Shown piece after piece: positions 7,684 through 10,767 of a stretch of 10,767 nt of DNA. The DNA is from DASVXQ01 sp040414855 (GTDB taxonomy: Bacteria; Actinomycetota; CALGFH01): assembly GCA_040414855.1 (NCBI GenBank), contig JBEDUQ010000174.1, forward strand, positions 1-10,767. Direction: 5' to 3'. The notes beneath the pieces are model-generated. The model was not told the origin of the DNA. It did not search any database and saw only the letters and a program-made list of their open reading frames with translations. Both the position numbers and the translations under genes were made by a program. The stretch's first letter is position 1, and each line of letters starts with the position of its first letter.

Positions 7684-7719
7684 GCCGGCCGGTCACGCGG
7701 GAACCGTGAGCCGGCCGGC
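7684..7719 (-). terminator. GC-rich hairpin after the micro-peptide gene
   Basis: GCCGGCCGG-TCACG (7684-7697) pairs with CGTGA-CCGGCCGGC (7705-7719), giving 14 base pairs with one bulged G (7710) and a seven-base loop. On the minus strand it begins 13 bases after the peptide stop and ends about 66 bases before the SARP start. It should therefore terminate or attenuate the ligase-protease-peptide transcript. The same bases also hold an 11-bp direct repeat GAGCCGGCCGG (7682-7692, 7708-7718). No T-run follows. Confidence 0.65.
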
Positions 7720-7732
7720 GGCACGATCGCCG

Positions 7733-7822
7733 TCAGCTCGAGCTACAGGCGGCGAAGCCGACCGCGGAGAGCGCCGACAGGGCGTAGCGGGCATACCGCA
7801 CGTACGTCTTCAGCACGTTCAT
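7733..7822 (-). CDS. 29-aa signal-peptide-like micro-peptide ending in CSSS
   Basis: A short gene 25 bases downstream of the protease gene on the same strand. It is preceded by GGGAGGTGATG, which contains a nine-base match (GGAGGTGAT) to the full anti-SD complement, one of the strongest ribosome sites in the window. From ATG 7822 it encodes 29 residues; spacing fits GTG 7816 better (eight bases after GGAGG), giving 27. The N-region is basic (KTYVRYARY), the core hydrophobic (ALSALSAVG), and the end is FAAC followed by three Ser and TGA. This is a lipoprotein-type signal sequence with an imperfect lipobox (Phe instead of Leu/Val/Ile) and almost no mature part. The co-directional presenilin-like protease is an obvious candidate processor. 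Such a product could be a pheromone-like or modified lipopeptide; the function is not known. I recognise no characterised homologue. Confidence 0.65.
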   Translation of the reverse strand: MNVLKTYVRYARYALSALSAVGFAACSSS

Positions 7823-7847
7823 CACCTCCCTTCCCCAGATCGTCACG

Positions 7848-8720
7848 TCAGCCGTTCGACCGGGCCGGAGCCTCAGCCCCCAGGTACTGCCAGGTGGTCC
7901 GCTCCCCCCGGTTGGCGCGTTTGTTGAAGGCGTACTGCGCGATCATGAGCGGGCCGAGCGGGACCATCACCGGGACGGTCCGCGGCCCCCAGCCGGTGGC
8001 CACCAGCGTCAGCGTCGCCACCACCACCGCCAGGCCCGTGGCGAGGGCGACGATGCCGGCTCTCCGCCCAAAGGCTCTGCGCATCACCATCGGGAACACC
8101 GCGACCAGCAACAGGTCGCCGAGGCCGAGGCGGAGACCCTGATCGGGACCCTCGATGCCTCCCCAGCCGACCAGCGGATAGAAGGGAAGGTGGGGGAGTC
8201 TCGACAGCCGGTCGAGGACCTCGGCCATGACCGGGAGCCAGGCGGTGGCCACCAGGTCGTAAACGGCCAGCGCGGCTGCCAGGACCGCGACGTCACGCGC
8301 CCGCATGCCGCTCTGCGCCCAGAGGTTCGCGGCCCCGACCACGATCAGCACCATGACGGCGTCGTTGAGCCCGAGGAACCAGGCGCTGCCCGACCCGACC
8401 GTCAACGCGAGGGCCACGTCGATCGCCATCAGCGCCAGGCAGGCCGCCCACGTCGCCACCCGACCGGGCAGGACCGGCTCCAGCGTCAGGTTGAGGGTGG
8501 CCAGCACCGTGACGCCGAGCACCGCGCTCACGATCGTCGCCGGAAGGTGCAGGTACAGGTACGGCAGCAGCGCGACGATCGCCAGCATGAGGCCGACGTC
8601 GTACAGGTTGAGCAGGCCGAACGGCGGTCTGCTCACCTGGTACTTTCGGAAGTAGCCCCAGGCGGCCAGGGGGGCCAGCGCGGCGGCGCCGCCGACCACC
8701 GCGAGCGCGACCGCCCGCAT
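7848..8720 (-). CDS. Presenilin / signal-peptide-peptidase-like intramembrane aspartyl protease (GxGD)
   Basis: A 290-aa polytopic membrane protein for which I count nine hydrophobic segments (about 1-24, 38-57, 61-81, 87-109, 112-135, 141-169, 199-215, 221-244, 249-265), the number found in presenilin and SPP. AVYDLVATAW in segment six holds the YD motif (Asp155), and LGLGDLLLVAVFP in segment seven holds GxGD (Gly199 to Asp202). PLGP at 254-257, at the start of segment nine, lies where the PAL motif is expected. Known enzymes of this fold use the two Asp residues to cut helices inside the membrane, including leftover signal peptides; length and Asp spacing resemble archaeal PSH enzymes. ATG 8720 overlaps the ligase stop as TGATG, with GGGAGG six bases upstream. 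The signal-peptide-like gene directly downstream is a plausible substrate. Prepilin peptidases also have GxGD but lack the YD motif. Protease activity is inferred. Confidence 0.75.
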   Translation of the reverse strand: MRAVALAVVGGAAALAPLAAWGYFRKYQVSRPPFGLLNLYDVGLMLAIVALLPYLYLHLPATIVSAVLGVTVLATLNLTLEPVLPGRVATWAACLALMAIDVALALTVGSGSAWFLGLNDAVMVLIVVGAANLWAQSGMRARDVAVLAAALAVYDLVATAWLPVMAEVLDRLSRLPHLPFYPLVGWGGIEGPDQGLRLGLGDLLLVAVFPMVMRRAFGRRAGIVALATGLAVVVATLTLVATGWGPRTVPVMVPLGPLMIAQYAFNKRANRGERTTWQYLGAEAPARSNG

Positions 8721-10207
8721 CACTGGCCTCCCGTGGTGCCGGCGAGTTGCATCCAAGGCGCCGGAAGGTCCTCCCGATCGGAGAAGGACCCTTCCTTGAG
8801 GTCGCAGCGCAATGGGACGGGGTCGCTGAGGCGGTCGTGGTGATCGACAAGCCGGAGCCCCGCGACCGGCACGCCCTGCTCGGCCAGCCGTGTCTCGATG
8901 GCCAGCCGCGTTTGGGAGTCGTCGCGGGCGACCGCCTCGATCGCCACCCCGCCCGGCACGGCTCGAAAGCCGAAGCGGGCCGGCAAGGGCACCCCGTCGA
9001 CCGCTTCGAGCGCCTCCGCGACCTGCCGGACGAAGGTCCAGCCGCGGTCGTGACGGACCGCCAGTCGCTGCTTGCCGAGCAGGTTGGAGGTGGCGGGCAC
9101 CCGTGGCATGTCGCACGTGAACGGGCCCTCCAGGACCCGAACCACGTCCTCGGTGTTGTACCGCAGCAGGATGGTCGCATCGCGGAACGGCGGCAGCGGG
9201 GTCGCGACCACCACGCCGGGCTCGCCGGGCAGCGCTGGCCGGGTCGCCTCCAAGTCAAGGAGCTCGAGCAGGCCGACGACCGGCTCGAAATGCAGATGGC
9301 CCTGGTTGCAGAGGTTGGCGCCGAACGGCGCCAGCTCGGTCATCAGGTAGTTCTCGATGAACTGCACCGGTCCAAACAGCTCGCGAGCGCGTCGCTGCAG
9401 GCCCTCGGTCAGCACCTCGCCGCCCACCACGACCCGCTCCAGCCCGAAGTCGGACGGCGCGTAGCCGAGCCGCCGGCCCGCGGAGACCAGCTCCCCGAGG
9501 TACGAAGGGAAGGTGGACATCACGCTCACCCGCGGCTTCTTGCCGGCGAGGCGGTGCCGTTCCGACAGCAGCGCGAGCGTGTGCTCCGGGCTGACCAGGC
9601 CGGCGACGTGCAGCGGAGCGCCGATGGCGGCGCTGGCGAAGGTCACCCCCGTCACCCCGAGCCGTGCTCTGGTGTTGATCGAGACCTGCACGACGTCGTC
9701 GGGCAGCACCACCCGCTCGATGAGGAAATTGATGGTCGTCAGTGCTCCGATCAGGTGGAGCTCGTCGTCGCTGAAGTACACGCTGGTCGGCCAGCCGGTG
9801 GTGCCCGTGGTGGTGACGCGATGCCCGGATGGCGCGCCGCCGCGGACGAACGCTTCCGGGTCGGCGCGCAGCGCCTGCTTCGGGGTGATGGGCAACCGCT
9901 GGATGTCCTCGTACCGCAGCCGGCTCGGGTCGAGCCCTGCCCGCTCGAACACCGCCGGGTAGTAGGCGGTCTCGCCGGCGGCGCGGATCGCCTGCTTGCG
10001 GAAGCGGCGGCCCTGGATGGTCTGGCGCGTGGCCTCGTCCAGGGTCGGGCCCGAGAGCACCTCGCCCGAGTCCGTGCCGATGGCGCCCATCTCGTGCTGG
10101 GTCCGCACCATCGCGTCGACGATGCGGTCGAGCGAACGGCGGTGGAACGGCCGGCCAAGCAGCATCGAACTGGCGAACCGCAGGTTCGCGAGCGCAGTCT
10201 CGAGCAT
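8720..10207 (-). CDS. PaaK/CapK-like adenylate-forming enzyme (phenylacetate-CoA ligase family)
   Basis: A 495-aa ANL-superfamily protein closest to the phenylacetate-CoA ligase/CapK group (COG1541). Visible motifs are the phosphate-binding loop VTTTGTTGWPT (131-141), VVVGGEVLTEG (259-269), the NYLMTEL (286-292) version of the adenylate-contacting (Y/x)xxTE motif, LLRYNTEDVVRV (348-358) ahead of the hinge, and a compact C-terminal domain from about 375. These enzymes activate a carboxylate as acyl-AMP, then usually transfer it to CoA or another nucleophile. The frame is open to 10420, but ATG 10207 is chosen for its SD (GAGGGAGA) and because upstream codons look like intergenic DNA. It is the first gene of an apparent operon with the protease (TGATG overlap) and the micro-peptide, and carries SARP-type repeats upstream. 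The substrate is unknown; a fatty or aryl acid for peptide acylation is speculative. Confidence 0.88.
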   Translation of the reverse strand: MLETALANLRFASSMLLGRPFHRRSLDRIVDAMVRTQHEMGAIGTDSGEVLSGPTLDEATRQTIQGRRFRKQAIRAAGETAYYPAVFERAGLDPSRLRYEDIQRLPITPKQALRADPEAFVRGGAPSGHRVTTTGTTGWPTSVYFSDDELHLIGALTTINFLIERVVLPDDVVQVSINTRARLGVTGVTFASAAIGAPLHVAGLVSPEHTLALLSERHRLAGKKPRVSVMSTFPSYLGELVSAGRRLGYAPSDFGLERVVVGGEVLTEGLQRRARELFGPVQFIENYLMTELAPFGANLCNQGHLHFEPVVGLLELLDLEATRPALPGEPGVVVATPLPPFRDATILLRYNTEDVVRVLEGPFTCDMPRVPATSNLLGKQRLAVRHDRGWTFVRQVAEALEAVDGVPLPARFGFRAVPGGVAIEAVARDDSQTRLAIETRLAEQGVPVAGLRLVDHHDRLSDPVPLRCDLKEGSFSDREDLPAPWMQLAGTTGGQ

Positions 10208-10253
10208 CGGCTCTCCCTCGACCAACGACCAGCGTCGGCTCGCTGTGGTCGCA

Positions 10254-10259
10254 TGTGTA
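10254..10259 (-). promoter_or_regulatory. Candidate -10 hexamer of the ligase operon
   Basis: TACACA, followed by T, lies nine bases downstream of the last 11-bp-spaced repeat on the minus strand. SARP-activated promoters typically keep about 8 bp between repeat and -10 and lack a good -35, as here. Transcription would start near 10247, giving a roughly 40-base leader before ATG 10207. Confidence 0.45.
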
Positions 10260-10268
10260 CGCGGTGGC

Positions 10269-10297
10269 GGTACGCGACGGGTACATCGCTGGTACAA
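10269..10297 (-). promoter_or_regulatory. Three 11-bp-spaced heptamers: candidate SARP binding site
   Basis: On the minus strand TTGTACC (10297-10291), ATGTACC (10286-10280) and GCGTACC (10275-10269) are separated by exactly four bases each, so nnGTACC recurs once per helical turn. A fourth GTAC, 13 bp further on (10260-10257), overlaps the candidate -10. SARP/OmpR-type winged helices such as DnrI, ActII-ORF4 and AfsR bind tandem heptamers with this 11-bp period just upstream of a -10. The site lies 62 bases before the ligase start, and a SARP is encoded at the far end of the same cluster. The DNA-binding match to that regulator is inferred. Confidence 0.65.
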
Positions 10298-10386
10298 CCG
10301 CCGCGCAGCGCCACAGCGCCCGAAGCTGCTTCGTGAGACAGGAGCGCAGGTGTGAAAAACTAATTGCGTGCCAGGAGGTGGGGAGG

Positions 10387-10767
10387 ATGACGGCTGTTGC
10401 GCTCGACCATGCCGGACCATGGACTGAGGCCGACTATCACGCCCTTCCCGAAACCAGGGAACGGATCGAGTTGCTGGATGGGAGCCTGCTGGTGACTCCT
10501 GCCCCCAGCAGTGACCATCAACAGATCGCCCGGCGGCTGGCCAACTTGCTGGAATCCGCCGCTCCGGACGAACTCGAGATCGTCGAGGCGGTCAACCTTC
10601 GCGTTGGGCCATCCAAGCTGTTGATCGCAGACCTCCTGATCAGCCGCCGTCTGGGAGCGACCGCGGTCTATCAACCTGAAGACGTTGTTCTCGTCGCCGA
10701 GGTCGTTTCTCCGTCGACGACTACGACGGACCGGCTGATCAAGCCCCAGCTCTATGCGGCCGCGGGC
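10387..10767 (+). CDS. Uma2 / DUF820 family nuclease-like protein, 3'-partial
   Basis: The first 127 residues of a Uma2-family protein, a PD-(D/E)XK-type fold of putative endonucleases abundant in cyanobacteria and actinobacteria. The family pattern is clear: RIELLDGSLLVTPAPSSDHQ (26-45), a strand ending in the acidic residue of LIADLLI (Asp82), then VAEVVSPSTTTTDRLIKPQLY with Glu105 and Lys119. Together these give the D-ExxSPS-D-K-Y signature. ATG 10387 follows AGGAGG at eight bases. An AT-rich stretch (10354-10365) just upstream may carry its -10 (TAATTG at 10361-10366), without a clear -35. It is divergent from the ligase operon, sharing a 179-bp intergenic region. The window ends before the stop. 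Biological role in this family is poorly known. Confidence 0.9.
   Translation, partial: MTAVALDHAGPWTEADYHALPETRERIELLDGSLLVTPAPSSDHQQIARRLANLLESAAPDELEIVEAVNLRVGPSKLLIADLLISRRLGATAVYQPEDVVLVAEVVSPSTTTTDRLIKPQLYAAAG

Noticed and set aside
1..7822. A single RiPP pathway joining the SagB-like nitroreductase with the micro-peptide
   Set aside because: They are about 7 kb apart on opposite strands with terminators and unrelated genes between, and no cyclodehydratase is present.
7848..8720. Prepilin peptidase as the identity of the GxGD membrane protein
   Set aside because: There is no prepilin-peptidase first-Asp motif (D-x6-KxxPN) and no pilin genes; the YD motif in segment six fits presenilin/SPP better.
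8747..10336. A 529-codon open frame on the plus strand opposite the ligase gene
   Set aside because: Its translation has no recognisable domain and is the low-complexity Arg/Gly/Val-rich product expected opposite a GC-rich gene, while the minus strand shows clear ANL motifs.

Overview
The window is high-GC DNA with short intergenic gaps and GTG/ATG starts preceded by purine-rich Shine-Dalgarno (SD) sites. Its gene families (SigE-type ECF sigma factor, AfsR/SARP regulator with NB-ARC and TPR domains, SagB-like nitroreductase, actinobacterial DinB-like protein) point to an actinomycete-type actinobacterium. The species cannot be named from sequence alone.

Left part (1-4310), ordinary accessory genes. 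A nitroreductase/SagB-like gene enters from outside the window and ends at 837. A 16-bp-arm hairpin (866-910) separates it from a convergent DinB-like gene (934-1596, minus). A 351-bp divergent gap then leads to a DEDDh 3'-5' exonuclease (1948-2544). Next come a 33-codon signal-peptide-like reading frame (2564-2665, doubtful) and a translationally coupled pair: a SigE-family ECF sigma factor (2794-3342) and a single-pass membrane protein (3326-4249). A perfect 13-bp-arm terminator (4278-4308) closes this half.

Right part (4360-10297), all on the minus strand, is the most interesting region. Read in the direction of transcription it holds a PaaK/CapK-like adenylate-forming enzyme (10207-8720); a nine-TM protein with the YD...GxGD signature of presenilin/signal-peptide-peptidase proteases (8720-7848, stop and start overlapping as TGATG); and a 29-codon peptide with a very strong SD that is little more than a lipoprotein-type signal peptide ending in Cys-Ser-Ser-Ser (7822-7733). 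A large GC-rich hairpin (7719-7684) follows, and then a 1085-aa SARP regulator with winged helix, BTAD, NB-ARC and nine TPR units (7617-4360). Upstream of the ligase are three nnGTACC heptamers at exact 11-bp spacing (10297-10269), followed 9 bp later by a TACACA -10-like hexamer. This is the known layout of SARP-activated promoters.

My reading, which is inference, is a peptide-signalling or peptide-modification module. A micro-peptide is trimmed inside the membrane by a presenilin-like protease, possibly modified by an acyl-activating enzyme, and coupled to the neighbouring STAND/TPR-type SARP, which would activate the operon through the 11-bp repeats. The logic resembles enterococcal pheromones cut from lipoprotein signal peptides, but with a different protease class and receptor. 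A Uma2-family nuclease-like gene (10387 onward, plus strand) starts divergently and runs off the right edge.
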